Below, piece by piece: positions 31,016 to 44,800 of a stretch of 64,000 nucleotides of DNA. Under the pieces are notes generated by a model. That model ran no database searches. It was not told the DNA's origin and saw only the letters and a list, made by a program, of their open reading frames with translations. The stretch is taken from the NCBI GenBank assembly GCA_037893245.1, contig JBAIAA010000398.1:310001-374000 (forward strand), given 5' to 3'. The position numbers and the translations under genes were made by a program. Origin of the DNA: Crossaster papposus. Taxonomy: Eukaryota; Echinodermata; Asteroidea; Velatida; Solasteridae. Each line of letters starts with the position of its first letter. Positions within the stretch are counted from its first letter, which is position 1.

Positions 31016-32744
31016 AACACTTAAGGAGACAATCCCATAGGGATGTACACAAACTTAGAACAGTCTTAACTTGTTTACCCTAATCCTTTTCTCTAAGATC
31101 TTCAAGATTCATGCTATTTAGACCCCAATCTGTCGTTCTAGAGCAAAAATAACTCCCAAATATTGTTTTTTAAGGTAGCTATACACTTAGGGAGACACTG
31201 AAATGTCTCCCTAAGTGTCACTGTCTCCTTATTACCTAAAATCATATGCTAATTTGTCTCCCTTAAGTGCTCATTTAGGGAAATAATACTAATACTAATA
31301 CTAATAATAATACTCCTGAAAGCCCACCAAAAGTCCTACCTTTATCTTGAATTTGTCCTTGAAAACCCGGCCCCAACCCATCCAAATCTAACTGTGTTTT
31401 GTTAGAATCTGTTGGAGTAGGAACTGCATTGGTAAATTAGTTATGCCTTACACAGGGTCAGGCATACCACTATAATTGTCCAATAGTTTACCATGGTTCT
31501 TAATAAATCTAAGTTACTCCTGTTTTTTGTTTTGTTTTTGTTTTGTTTTTTATTCTGCTGTTTACCTTATTTTCCCTCTTATGCCTGTCGCTGGCATTTT
31601 TGCCTTTTTTTGCATGCAAATTAATTGCACCACCACCATCATGTTGCAATACTTACCAAAGATGATTATTAGGGTGATCTAGCACTTCAGAATGGTTGTA
31701 GTTGTACGATACACTTACAAATGCTGGTAGATTTGAGATTCAGCACAGTACATTACTAACAAACTTCAGTTGAAGCAATTAGTGTATGCATTGTGAACGT
31801 TTCAATTTCAGCAGAATCTGCATTAAAGAGTATGCTTTGGTGGTCATTTAAAAAACAAATGGGTGTATTTAGGGATTAGTACTTTGATGCAAATGTGGTG
31901 TTTCTGATCTGTTTAAAGTTTTAAGTTCATAGATGCAAAAAAGAAAACATGTTAATAACTGTTCTTGTAGTCTAGTTCCCTGATTCTACCTCAAATGGAA
32001 CAAATAAATGAGTAGATGTGGAATTAACAGGTTAGAGAACCAGACCAGTTGGGTGGTACCCATTGTGTAACAAAATTGCAAACAAAATGTGGACTAACTG
32101 AATTTGATAAAGTGGGAGTATTTAAAAAAGGTTGTTTTTTTCAATGATGGTCGGCCAACCAGCGTTGAAAATTGAGACAAAAACTCAATTTTCGTGGAAT
32201 TGACAGCACACCAGGTGCCAGGATTTCCCTGGATACTCGAGACAGTTATTCACTGATTTTGGTTTTTGATTAAATGTTGTATATTACCTTTAAATGCAAT
32301 TAGAATAAATCTTGACTCTGAGGAAAGCCGCGGGTTAAACTCAATTGCTTATTGTTGACAGCAATTGCTTAGATAATCTGCCACTTGACAGTTGCTTTAC
32401 TCGATTGCAGGCATTTTTTACCTAACAAAAGTACCTTAAATACAATTTCGCTGATAGTGCTCTGTCATTTCTTGTTTGTTTGTTCGTTTGTTTGCTGACC
32501 CTCTTAATTGCATTTTTGTTAACAATTTTACAGCAGGAATCGGACACTAAAATTGAAGTAAGGTGGCGTTGATATTAAATCCAAAACTCTCCTTTTCTTT
32601 CTACGGAGGGGGCTGTGTGCATGCCTGCATCCCACAACGCGGAAGTTTTAAAACATCAAGTTCTTTACTTTTGTTTACAATTTAATAAATGTTTTAAGAC
32701 TCGTTACACGTTACATGCTTAACTTGTCTTCTTCTTTTTTTAAG
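31016..32744. other. Region upstream of the LDLa-LRR receptor, no exon found
   Basis: The signal-peptide exon and promoter of the receptor gene would be expected here or farther left, but no open frame with a signal sequence and a phase-1 donor stands out. A short inverted repeat on AGGGAGACA/TGTCTCCCT lies at 31188-31214. Confidence 0.4.
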
Positions 32745-32882
32745 ATACAACCGATGCCGTAAGCTTGTCCAACAATTGCAAGAGCGGAATGTTCTATTGT
32801 GCCAAAGGGGGTTGCATATCTCTCTCCTTTCTTTGCGACTTTATTCACCAGTGTTCAGATGGTTCAGATGAGGAGCATTGTG
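32745..32882 (+). CDS. Exon: LDLa module 1
   Basis: Acceptor TTTAAG, donor GTG|GTCAGT. Encodes CKSGMFYCAKGGC, then CDF and CSDGSDEEHC: six cysteines and the acidic calcium-binding pattern are present. Starts in phase 1, so an upstream coding exon exists. Confidence 0.88.
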
Positions 32883-35800
32883 GTCAGTATTCAACTAAGT
32901 GTAGACCAAAGTTAATAAAGCATTCCACATTTTTAAAAAGGAAAAATAGGCCTAGAACGTTTATGCGTACAAACATTTCACACGTACTGTGGACAATTGA
33001 CGTCCACATGATGCAGGAAGATGTTGATGATTGTGAACTTAAACACTTACACAGTCCGTTTCGCCCCTCTCTGAAAAAATTATTGAGGTTATCTGTAGCA
33101 ACATGAAGGGGAACACCTGTGTTGGCCCATATTATCAAATTTGGGGTTCAACTAATTTTCTGGAAGCAAAGAAAATGAGTATTTAGCTGTTTTTGTAACT
33201 ACATGAAGCCAAGGGAATGTTAACAGTACTAATGAAAGGTAAGATTGCCTGTACAGACAGTTTCTACAAAGTACCTAAAAATTTGAGATCGTGAAGCATT
33301 AATTTGGTGAAAGTTTTCAGAGTAGAAACGTATTTGTCTTTTGTAAATTCGCAAGGCACCGGATTTTATAGGTGTCCAAATTTCATGTGACACTGAGAAA
33401 GTGTTTAAGACCAGCCAGCCATATATTTATTAGCCGTTTAAAACCGGCCATTTGACGGGCTTCGACCAATGGGAATGGGTCAATTGTCTTGGGTATTTAC
33501 ATATTTTTCCTTGTTATGTCCTATTTAATCCATTTCACAGAATATCCACCCTGCCAGCCATCCGAGTTCATGTGCAGTAACGGTCAGTGTATTGAGAGAG
33601 AGAAGCAGTGTAACCTACATGTGGACTGTCTGGATAGATCAGATGAGATCAACTGTGGTAAGATACAACTCAATTTACAGTCTTACATTGGAGTCACAGT
33701 CAGTGTTTTGAGAGAGAGAAGCAGTGTAACCTACACGTGGACTGTCTGGATAGATCTGATGAGATCAACTGTGGTAAGATACAACTCAATTTACAGTCTT
33801 ACATTGGAGTCACAGTCGGTGTATTGAGAGAGAGAGAGAGAAGCAGTGTAACCTACACGTGGACTGTCTGGATAGATCTGATGAGATCAACTGTGGTAAG
33901 ATACAACTCAATTTACAGTCTTACATTGGAGTCACAGTCAGTGTTTTGAGAGAGAGGAGCAGTGTAACCTACACGTGGACTGTCTGGATAGATCAGATGA
34001 GATCAACTGTGGTAAGATACAACTCAATGTACAGTCTTACATTGGAGTCACAGTCAGTGTATTGAGAGAGAGAAGCAGTGTAACCTACATGTGGACTGTC
34101 TGGATAGATCAGATGAGATCAACTGTGGTAAGATACAACTCAATTTACAGTCTTACATTGGAGTCACAGTCAGTGTATTGAGAGAGAGAAGCAGTGTAAC
34201 CTACACGTGGACTGTCTGGATAGATCTGATGAGATCAACTGTGGTAAGATACAACTCAATTTACAGTCTTACATGGAGTCACAGTCGGTGTATTGAGAGA
34301 GAGAAGCAGTGTAACCTACACGTGGACTGTCTGGATAGATCTGATGAGATCAACTGTGGTAAGATACAACTCAATTTACAGTCTTACATTGGAGTCACAG
34401 TCAGTGTATTGAGAGAGAGAAGCAGTGTAACCTACATGTGAACTGTCTGGATAGATCAGATGAGATCAACTGTGGTAAGATACAACTCAATGTACAGTCT
34501 TACATTGGAGTCACAGTCAGTGTATTGAGAGAGAGAGAAGCAGTGTAACCTACACGTGGACTGTCTGGATAGATCTGATGAGATCAACTGTGGTAAGATA
34601 CAACTCAATTTACAGTCTTACATTGGAGTCACAGTCGGTGTATTGAGAGAGAGAGAGAGAGAAGCAGTGTAACCTACACGTGGACTGTCTGGATAGATCT
34701 GATGAGATCAACTGTGGTAAGATACAACTCAATTTACAGTCTTACATTGGAGTCACAGTCAGTGTATTGAGAGAGAGAAGCAGTGTAACCTACACGTGGA
34801 CTGTCTGGATAGATCAGATGAGATCCTCTTGAGCTAAACTAGGATGTTGGTTGGTGCAGAAATGGCTTCTCCAGCCGCGAGGTGCAAGTAAAATAGAACA
34901 GTAACACAAACAACGAAGACTGGCAACAGCCAGACAAACAGAGGGAGAAAAAAACCTACACGTGGACTGTCTGGGTAGACCAGATGAGAATTTACAGCCC
35001 ATTTTATTGGTTTTAGCATTTGCATACATATATATAAAAGTGTTTTTTAATACAAAGTTTGTGCTTGGCTGGGCTAAAATAGTCATGATACTCAAATTGA
35101 TAATTTTGTTCAAAGCAGATTGAGCTGTAATAGCCCTTTATTGGGGCCGTCACTTTAGGTTTTTATGGAGTTTTCTTTAGTTTCACAAACAGCTTGTTTA
35201 ACTAAACTTTATAGCTGTATCAGGCTTTCAAGTATTCCTTTGTTTTCCTACTTTTCCCTACTTTGCTCTTTCTTTTTCTTCAAATTCCTACTATGTACTA
35301 TATTTCTGACCCACAACTCTGATAAATAAAATGTCATAATATATTTACACTCCCAAGAGCTTATCAGACATAGTACAAGAGTTGTAAATACAGAACATGC
35401 CAAATGAGGCTTATGATGCTGTGGAAGTGGGTGAGTATAAATGAAAACTTCCCCTGGAAGCCTGCAAAAGTCTTACTTTTATCTTTTATGTTGGTGTTTA
35501 TTGTATGGTGATCCAAATTGTGTTAGTTTGAAGTGGTTTTTATTTGACATCCACAGACATTTGTCGTATGGCATTCCAGTGCTATGATAGTTCCTGCATA
35601 CCCCATCATGCAGTGTGTGACGCCACACAGGATTGCCCAGGGTTCATACGGGAGGATGAAGCGGGCTGTGGTAAGATCATTCACTCCTTAGATTTGTCTT
35701 CCTAGTATATAGGTCAATATTGACACAAGATAAACAATGAAAACATCTAAAACCCCATTTATACTGTCTTCCCAGGAAATTGGTCAATATTGACACAAGA

Positions 35801-38800
35801 TAAGCAATGAAAACATCTAAAACCCCAAAAGGCAGGGCTGTTTTATAATTTAAGTTGGAGCCTCCTAACTCAGGAAACCTCTAGTGGGATGTGGACAGCA
35901 TGAACATTCTGTAGGAATTACCGTTTTTTTATGGTCAAGTGCATCGCAAGTCAGTCACAAATTATCCAGATCTAAATTATGTCAACAACATTTTGTATTG
36001 AACTCTAACAATTTCTTTTCAAATAAACCACAAAATAAAACTTACCAGGGATGATGAATTAGGGTTTTAAAGACATTTAACAAAACAAAACAAAATAGTA
36101 AATAGTAAAAGTAATAAACTATTTACAGATTAAGGTAAAAATTACCAACCCTTCAAATTGTGGCTTATTTTTAGTTACAGGTCGTTTATACAATGTATGT
36201 AGCAAATTGACCATGAAGTGTTAAAGTTGAAATATAAGTGAATTTCTCCTAATCCTCTTATTGACCACAATGGTCGATTCCTTTTCTCAGCCTATTCTGC
36301 AGACTCTGACTTTCAGTGTGGTGCCCATCAGCTGCAATGCAACAACGGTGCCTGCGCCGACATGAGACACTGGTGCATTTACGACTTTGACGAGTTTGGG
36401 TACCAGACAGGCTGTCGCGATGTGACTCACCTTCGGTTTTGTGGTATGGTTCTACAAATATCTTGTTTGTTCATTTTTGTAGCGCCATAAGCACCTATTT
36501 TTCTGTTGTGGGTTCAAGTCCAGCGTAGGGTTTTGGTGCGTGTGCCCTTGGGCAAGACACTTTGTCACGCATTGCTTCTCTCCACCCAGTAGTGAAATGG
36601 GTATCTGTGAAGGCAGAGATGGTTATTGTGATTGATTTAGCTGCTTTGTGCCGAAAAGGCAGCATTGAGCTGTATACTCCCCAGAGAGCTGAGATGGTAT
36701 TTGGAATGTTTCATTGGCCCAATGAGCAGGGGTAATAATGATATCGCACCTTGATTAGCAATAGGCTATTGGTGCATACATGTGTGTGCATTTTTATAAA
36801 TACACATATTGTTGTTGCGAAAATTAACTTGATTACCATATTGTGTTTTGTGAACATTCCTAATAAAGTAAGGGTGTCCGTGATTTTTCAAAATTTAGAT
36901 TTTTTTTCGTAACAAATTTGGAAGGAATATAATGTACTCTAACAAATAAATTTGCTAATTGTTTGCATTGGCATGCCTTTACTACAGTTTTGATTTTTTT
37001 TTTTTTTATCATCGCTGAAATCGCGCACTGTAGTTCAGAAAGTTTTAAGCGAAAGGTTATAAACATTCATGGATGCTAATTTAGGTAATTGACAGGTACG
37101 GATTACGAGTCTGCGCTGCGGTGTATACCGTACAATTCAATATCACATACAAATCTCTGAACACGCGGTACATACGAAAGTACATCCTAGATCAATACAC
37201 ACGCCTCTGGGCTGAACTCACAGCATTGTAAATACCTCCCATCGGGCCCCTCTATTGTCCTCTTTTGTTTGTATTTTAAAGTTTTTGGAAGACCTGTATG
37301 TTTTGTTCATGAATCTCAATAGTTAGCGTTTTACATGCAGTGCCTTCACCTACAAGTGCCCTGGTCCTACTGTATTCCCCTCTTTCTGTTCATTTACAGA
37401 GCGTTTTACATGCAGTGCCTTCACCTACAAGTGCCCTGGTCTTTCTGTTCAGTTACAGAGCGTTTTACATGCAGTGCCTTCACCTACAAGTGCCCTGGTC
37501 CTACTGTATTCCCTCTCTCTGTTCATTTACAGAGTGTTTTACATGCAGTGCCTTCACCTACAAGTGCCCTGGTCCTACTGTATTCCCCTCTCTCTGTTCA
37601 TTTACAGAGCGTTTTACATGCAGTGCCTTCACCTACAAGTGCCCTGGTCCTACTGTATTCTCCTCTCTCTGTTCATTTACAGAGTGTTTTACATGCAGTG
37701 CCTTCACCTACAAGTGCCCTAGTCCTACTGTATTCCCCTCTTTCTGATCATTTACAGAGTGTTTTACATGCAGTGCCTTCACCTACAAGTGCCCTGTTCC
37801 TACTGTATTCCCCTCTTTCTGTTCATTTACAGAGCGTTTTACATGCAGTGCCTTCACCTTAAGTGCCCTAGTCCTACTGTATTCTCCTCTCTCTGTTCAT
37901 TTACAGAGCGTTTTACATGCAGTGCCTTCACCTACAAGTGCCCTGGTCCTACTGTATTCCCCTCTCTCTGTTCATTTACAGAGCGTTTTACATGCAGTGC
38001 CTTCACCTACAAGTGCCCTGGTCCTACTGTATTCTCCTCTCTCTGTTCATTTACAGAGTGTTTTACATGCAGTGCCTTCACCTACAAGTGCCCTAGTCCT
38101 ACTGTATTCCCCTCTTTCTGATCATTTACAGAGTGTTTTACATGCAGTGCCTTCACCTACAAGTGCCCTGTTCCTACTGTATTCCCCTCTTTCTGTTCAT
38201 TTACAGAGCGTTTTACATGCAGTGCCTTCACCTTAAGTGCCCTAGTCCTACTGTATTCTCCTCTCTCTGTTCATTTACAGAGCGTTTTACATGCAGTGCC
38301 TTCACCTACAAGTGCCCTGGTCCAACTGTATTCCCCTCTCTCTGTTCATTTACAGAGCGTTTTACATGCAGTGCCTTCACCTACAAGTGCCCTAGTCCTA
38401 CTGTATTCTCCTCTCTCTGTTCATTTACAGAGCGTTTTACATGCAGTGCCTTCACCTACAAGTGCCCTAGTCCTACTGTATTCCCCTTTCTCTGTTCATT
38501 TACAGAGCGTTTTACATGCAGTGCCTTCACCTACAAGTGCCCTAGTCCTACTGTATTCCCCTCTCTCTGTTCATTTACAGAGCGTTTTACATGCAGTGCC
38601 TTTATGCACCTACAAGTGCCCTGGTCCTACTGTATTCCCCTCTCTCTGTTCATTTACAGAGCGTTTTACATGCAGTGCCTTTATGCACCTACAAGTGCCC
38701 TGGTCCTACTGTATTCCCCTCTCTCTGTTCATTTACAGAGCGTTTTACATGCAGTGCCTTCATGCACCTACAAGTGCCCTGGTCCTACTGTATTCCCCTC

Positions 38801-41800
38801 TCTCTGTTCATTTACAGAGCGTTTTACATGCAGTGCCTTCACCTACAAGTGCCCCCGATCCTACTGTATTTTCCTCTCTCTGTTCATTTACAGAGCGTTT
38901 TACATGCAGTGCCTTCACCTACAAGTGCCCTGGTCCTATTGTATTCCCCTTTCTCTGTTCATTTACAGAGCGTTTTACATGCAGTGCCTTCACCTATAAG
39001 TGCCCCCAGTCCTACTGTATTCCACTCTCTCGACGCTGTGACAACGTGTCGGACTGTCCAAACGGAGAAGATGAAATCTCATGTGGTGAGTTCAATTGAT
39101 GCTGACCAAAATTTGTTGGCAAATAATTTGCAATTTGGTGGAAAAGACTTAAAAATTGGTTGTCATTTTCTTAAATGTCCATCCATTGTTCATAATTATT
39201 ATGTACACAAATTATCTATTAAAAATTTAGGATTGTATCAGAAACTTATTATTAGACGGAAATTTGACTTGTGAATATAATTTGCCTCTAAGTGTATTTG
39301 TAATAATGTCAGTGACAAAGCTAATTGACCATGATATCTAATGAATTATTCACAGCAATGTTCTAAATCTTTGTGACTTCATGATAAATGTACATGTACA
39401 AAGTTTAAAGAATACACATTTAGGTTTAATCACTGAAATCGTGCCAGCTTCGCACATTACGTAGTGTTGGAGTTGCGCAAGAATTGTTTCACTGCAGTGT
39501 TTGTGTTAAAATTTACTTAAAGTACGACAACATGGATAGCCAACCACTGACAGTAAAACAAATGACTAATTTTGCTTGGTTTCAGAGGTCTCATTCTGCC
39601 CGTCAGGCAGCTATAAGTGTCGTAGTAGCCAGGTGTGTGTGAGTGAGAACCAGGTGTGCAATGGAGCCAAGGAATGTCCACGAGGGGATGATGAGCTCTT
39701 CTGTGGTGAGTACCGGTAGTTCCTTCAATCTGCCCTTCAGGCAGCTATAAGTGTCAAAGTAGCCAGGTGTGTGTGAGTGAGAACCAGGTGTGCAATGGAG
39801 CCAAGGAATGCCCACGAGGGGATGATGAGCTGTTCTGTGGTGAGTACCGGTAGTTCCTTCAATCTGCCCGTCAGGCAGCTATAAGTGTCGTAACTAGTAG
39901 CCAGGTGTGTGTGAGTGAGAACCAGGTGTGCAAAGGAGCCAAGGAATGCCCACGAGGGGATGATGAGCTCTTCTGTGGTGAGTACCGGTAGTTCCTTCAA
40001 TCTGCCTGTCAGGCAGCTATAAGTGTCGTAGCTAGTAGCCAGGTGTGTGTGAGTGAGAACCAGGTGTGCAAAGGAGCCAAGGAATGCCCACGAGGGGATG
40101 ATGAGCTGTTCTGTGGTGAGTACCGGTAGTTCCTTCAATCTGCCCTTCAGGCAGCTATAAGTGACGTAGTAGCCAGGTGTGTGTGAGTGAGAACCAGGTG
40201 TGCAATGGAGCCAAGGAATGTCCACGAGGGGATGATGAGCTGTTCTGTGGTGAGTACCGGTAGTTCCTTCAATCTGCCCGTCAGGCAGTTATAAGTGTTG
40301 TAGTAGCCAGGTGTGTGTTAGTGAGAACCAGGTGTGCAATGGAGCCAAGGAATGCCCACGAGGGGATGATGAGCTCTTCTGTGGTGAGTACCGGTAGTTC
40401 CTTCAATCTGCCTGTCAGGCAGCTATAAGTGTCGTAGCTAGTAGCCAGGTGTGTGTTAGTGAGAACCAGGTGTGCAACGGAGCCAAGGAATGCCCTCGAG
40501 GGGATGATGAGCTCTTCTGTGGTGAGTACCGGTAGTTCCTTCAATCTGCCTGTCAGGCAGCTATAAGTGTCGTAGCTAGTAGCCAGGTGTGTGTGAGTGA
40601 GAACCAGGTGTGCAATGGAGCCAAGGAATGCCCACGAGGGGATGATGAGCTCTTCTGTGGTGAGTACCGGTAGTTCCTTCAATCTGCCCGTCAGGCAGCT
40701 ATAAGTGTCTTAGTAGCCAGGTGTGTGTGAGTGAGAACCAGGTGTGCAATGGAGCCAAGGAATGCCCACGAGGGGATGATGAGCTCTTCTGTGGTGAGTA
40801 CCGGTAGTTCCTTCAATCTGCCCGTCAGGCAGCTATAAGTGTCGTAGTAGCCAGGTGTGTGTGAGTGAGAACCAGGTATGCAATGGAGCCAAGGAATGCC
40901 CACGAGGGGATGATGAGCTCTTCTGTGGTGAGTACCGGTAGTTCCTTCAATCTGCTCGTCAGGCAGCTATAAGTGTCGTAGTAGCCAGGTGTGTTAGTGA
41001 GAACCAGGTGTGCAATGGAGCCAAGGAATGTCTAAGAAGGGATGATGAACTCTTCTGTGGTGAGTACCGGTAGTTCCTTCAATCTGCTCGTCAGGCAGCT
41101 ATAAGTGTCGTAGTAGCCAGGTGTGTTAGTGAGAACCAGGTGTGCAATGGAGCCAAGGAATGCCCACGAGGGGATGATGAGCTCTTCTGTGGTGAGTACC
41201 GGTAGTTCCTTCAATCTGCCCGTCAGGCAGCTATAAGTGTCAAAGTAGCCAGGTGTGTGTTAGTGAGAACCAGGTGTGCAACGGAGCCAAGGAATGCCCA
41301 CGAGGGGATGATGAGCTCTTCTGTGGTGAGTACCGGTAGTTCCTTCAATCTGCCTGTCAGGCAGCTATAAGTGTCGTAGCTAGTAGCCAGGTGTGTGTGA
41401 GTGAGAACCAGGTGTGCAATGGAGCCAAGGAATGCCCACGAGGGGATGATGAGCTCTTCTGTGGTGAGTACCGGTAGTTCCTTCAATCTGCCCGTCAGGC
41501 AGCTATAAGTGTCTTAGTAGCCAGGTGTGTGTGAGTGAGAACCAGGTGTGCAATGGAGCCAAGGAATGCCCACGAGGGGATGATGAGCTCTTCTGTGGTG
41601 AGTACCGGTAGTTCCTTCAATCTGCCCGTCGGGCAGCTATAAGTGTCGTAGTAGCCAGGTGTGTGTGAGTGAGAACCAGGTATGCAATGGAGCCAAGGAA
41701 TGCCCACGAGGGGATGATGAGCTCTTCTGTGGTGAGTACCGGTAGTTCCTTCAATCTGCTCGTCAGGCAGCTATAAGTGTCGTAGTAGCCAGGTGTGTTA

Positions 41801-44800
41801 GTGAGAACCAGGTGTGCAATGGAGCCAAGGAATGTCTAAGAAGGGATGATGAACTCTTCTGTGGTGAGTACCGGTAGTTCCTTCAATCTGCTCGTCAGGC
41901 AGCTATAAGTGTCGTAGTAGCCAGGTGTGTTAGTGAGAACCAGGTGTGCAATGGAGCCAAGGAATGCCCACGAGGGGATGATGAGCTCTTCTGTGGTGAG
42001 TACCGGTAGTTCCTTCAATCTGCCCGTCAGGCAGCTATAAGTGTCAAAGTAGCCAGGTGTGTGTTAGTGAGAACCAGGTGTGCAACGGAGCCAAGGAATG
42101 CCCACGAGGGGATGATGAGCTCTTCTGTGGTGAGTACCGGTAGTTCCTTCAATCTGCCTGTCAGGCAGCTATAAGTGTCGTAGCTAGTAGCCAGGTGTGT
42201 GTGAGTGAGAACCAGGTGTGCAATGGAGCCAAGGAATGCCCTCGAGGGGATGATGAGCTCTTCTGTGGTGAGTACCGGTAGTTCCTTCAATCTGCCCGTC
42301 AGGCAGCTATAAGTGTCAAAGTAGCCAGGTGTGTGTTAGTGAGAACCAGGTGTGCAACGGAGCCAAGGAATGCCCACGAGGGGATGATGAGCTCTTCTGT
42401 GGTGAGTACCGGTAGTTCCTTAAATCTGCCTGTCAGGCAGCTATAAGTGTCGTAGCTAGTAGCCAGGTGTGTGTGAGTGAGAACCAGGTGTGCAACGGAG
42501 CCAAGGAATGCCCACGAGGGGATGATGAGCTCTTCTGTGGTGAGTACCGGTAGTTCCTTCAATCTGCCTGTCAGGCAGCTATAAGTGTCGTAGCTAGTAG
42601 CCAGGTGTGTGTGAGTGAGAACCAGGTGTGCAAAGGAGCCAAGGAATGCCCAGGAGGGGATGATGAGCTCTTCTGTGGTGAGTACCGGTAGTTCCTTCAA
42701 TCTGCCTGTCAGGCAGCTATAAGTGTCGTAGCTAGTAGCCAGGTGTGTGTGAGTGAGAACCAGGTGTGCAAAGGAGCCAAGGAATGCCCTCGGGGGAATG
42801 ATGAGCTTTTCTGTGGTGAGTACCGGTAGTTCCTTCAATCTGCCCGTCAGGCAGCTATAAGTGTCGTAGTAGCCAGGTGTGAGTGAAAGCCAGGTGTGCG
42901 AGCCAGACAGAATAATTTCATGGGGTGTTATACCAATACAATATTCCGAAGTGATCAGATTATCTTGTCTTGTCTTGTTTCAGTGTGAGGGGTTGGTTGT
43001 TCCCCCACCTTTCTCTGTAGCCCACATCGCGAGTGGCCTTCGGCCTTGTGATCGGCAATTTTCATTAATTTTGTAGTAATAATTTGGTGGATAAAATGCA
43101 GCTTCTCTTTGGGAATAATATTATAGTATAAAATATTAGAGTACTTTGTACTATATTTACAGGTGTAGACTGTCCTGATGGGTGTCAATGCATTGGCCTA
43201 TCCTTCACATGTGTAGGAGTAGACTGGAACCAGACCAAAGCAGAAAACTTACCAGATACTCTAAGGAAATTGTAAGTCGGACCCTTTTGTTACCAGGTTG
43301 CGCCGGGATTATTTTAACATCACCGAACCGAGGCGCGCGATTATTTTTAACAAAACTCGATCCGAGGCGTGTTCAAGCCGATGGTACCGGGAAACACACC
43401 CACGCATTTTCGGCCTTGCTCGCTGCTGACAGACATTTCCAGCCTTGCTCGGGACACAACTGCAGTTTTTCCTTTTAACTTTGTCGGGTGAATTCTTGTA
43501 TACAAATGTGTCGAGCCTTGTGGGTAAAAAAAGTGCCCTAATCGTTCCTTTTCAAAATGTTGTTTTTGTGCGGTTTTTTTTGGTTTTTTTGGGGAGGGCC
43601 TTATAAATCAATCTAGACGTTGTTTTTTGCTTTTCAGAATTGTGAGTAACCTCTTAGTGACCGGAACTATGCAGAGACTAAGACGGGATGTGTCTAACCA
43701 CAACGCAACCATGGCAGATGTTTTATTCATTCAATTTGACAGGTTCCACTTCTTATTTGAGCTGTAAGCATACATCACATTCTATCTAATACCACACCTG
43801 AGTAGATCCTTGTCAGCTGATTGGTGGATCGTTGACACATGTCACTGAATTATATTGTTGTCTCAATAAGCCAGCTTGGTATTCAATTGGACAGGTTCCA
43901 CTTCTTATTTGAGCTGTAAGCATATACATCACATTCTATCTAATACCACACCTGAGTAGATCCTTGTCAGCTGATTGGTGGATCGTTGACACATGTCACT
44001 GAATTATATTGTTGTCCCAATAAGCCAGCTTGGTATTCAATTGGACAGGTTCTACTACTTATTTGAGCTGTAAGCATACATCACATTCTATCTAATACCA
44101 CACCTGAGTAGATCCTTGTCAGCTGATTGGTGGATTGTTGACACATGTCACTGACTTATATTGTTGTCCCAATAAGCCAGCTTGGTATTCAATTGGACAG
44201 GTTCCACTTCTTATTTGAGCTGTAAGCATACATCACATTCTATCTAATACCACACCTGAGTAGATCCTTGTCAGCTGATTGGTGGATTGTTGACACATGT
44301 CACTGAATTATATTGTTGTCACATTAAGCCAGCTTGGTATTCAATTGGACAGGTTCCACTTCTTATTTGAGCTGTAAGCATACATCACATTATATCTAAT
44401 ACCACACCTGAGTAGATCCCTGTCAGCTGATTGGTGGATTGTTGACACATGTCACTGAATTATATTATTGTCCCAATAAGCCAGCTTGGTATTCAATTGG
44501 ACAGGTTCAACTTCTTGGTATTCCAACTGCGCATGAGTACAACAAGATTTGCCGGCTATGGGGGACGTGGTAACCTAATCTGCATTTTGGGCATTTTTTT
44601 TTTTTACAAAAAATGCAAATAAAGAATGTTTGTGAGTGTGATGGTAAAAAAATTAATTATGAGGTGACAGATGGTATGTTCTATTCCATGAGGCGAAGCC
44701 GAGTGGAATAGAACATTCCATCTGTTACAGAATGAAATTATTCTTTCCATTGCACAAACGTGAAACGATCATTATTTGTTTTATACAACATCTGAACAAA

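Noticed and set aside
31582..31682. Short frame starting MPVAGIFAFFCMQ as the missing signal-peptide exon of the receptor
   Set aside because: The hydrophobic core is weak and the possible donor (AGG|GTGATC) is poor. I could not support it.
32765..33106. Open frame continuing 220 bases past LDLa exon 1
   Set aside because: The part after 32882 follows a good donor in the correct phase and has no LDLa pattern.
37335..38999. Long repetitive plus-strand frames as an independent repeat protein gene
   Set aside because: They arise from the 75-bp array. The only supported coding use is the real LDLa exon, or at most a 5' extension of it.
39603..42838. Many minus-strand open frames with repeated KELPVLTTEELIIPSWAF
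   Set aside because: Antisense of the 134-bp LDLa exon array. No start, splice or domain evidence supports them.
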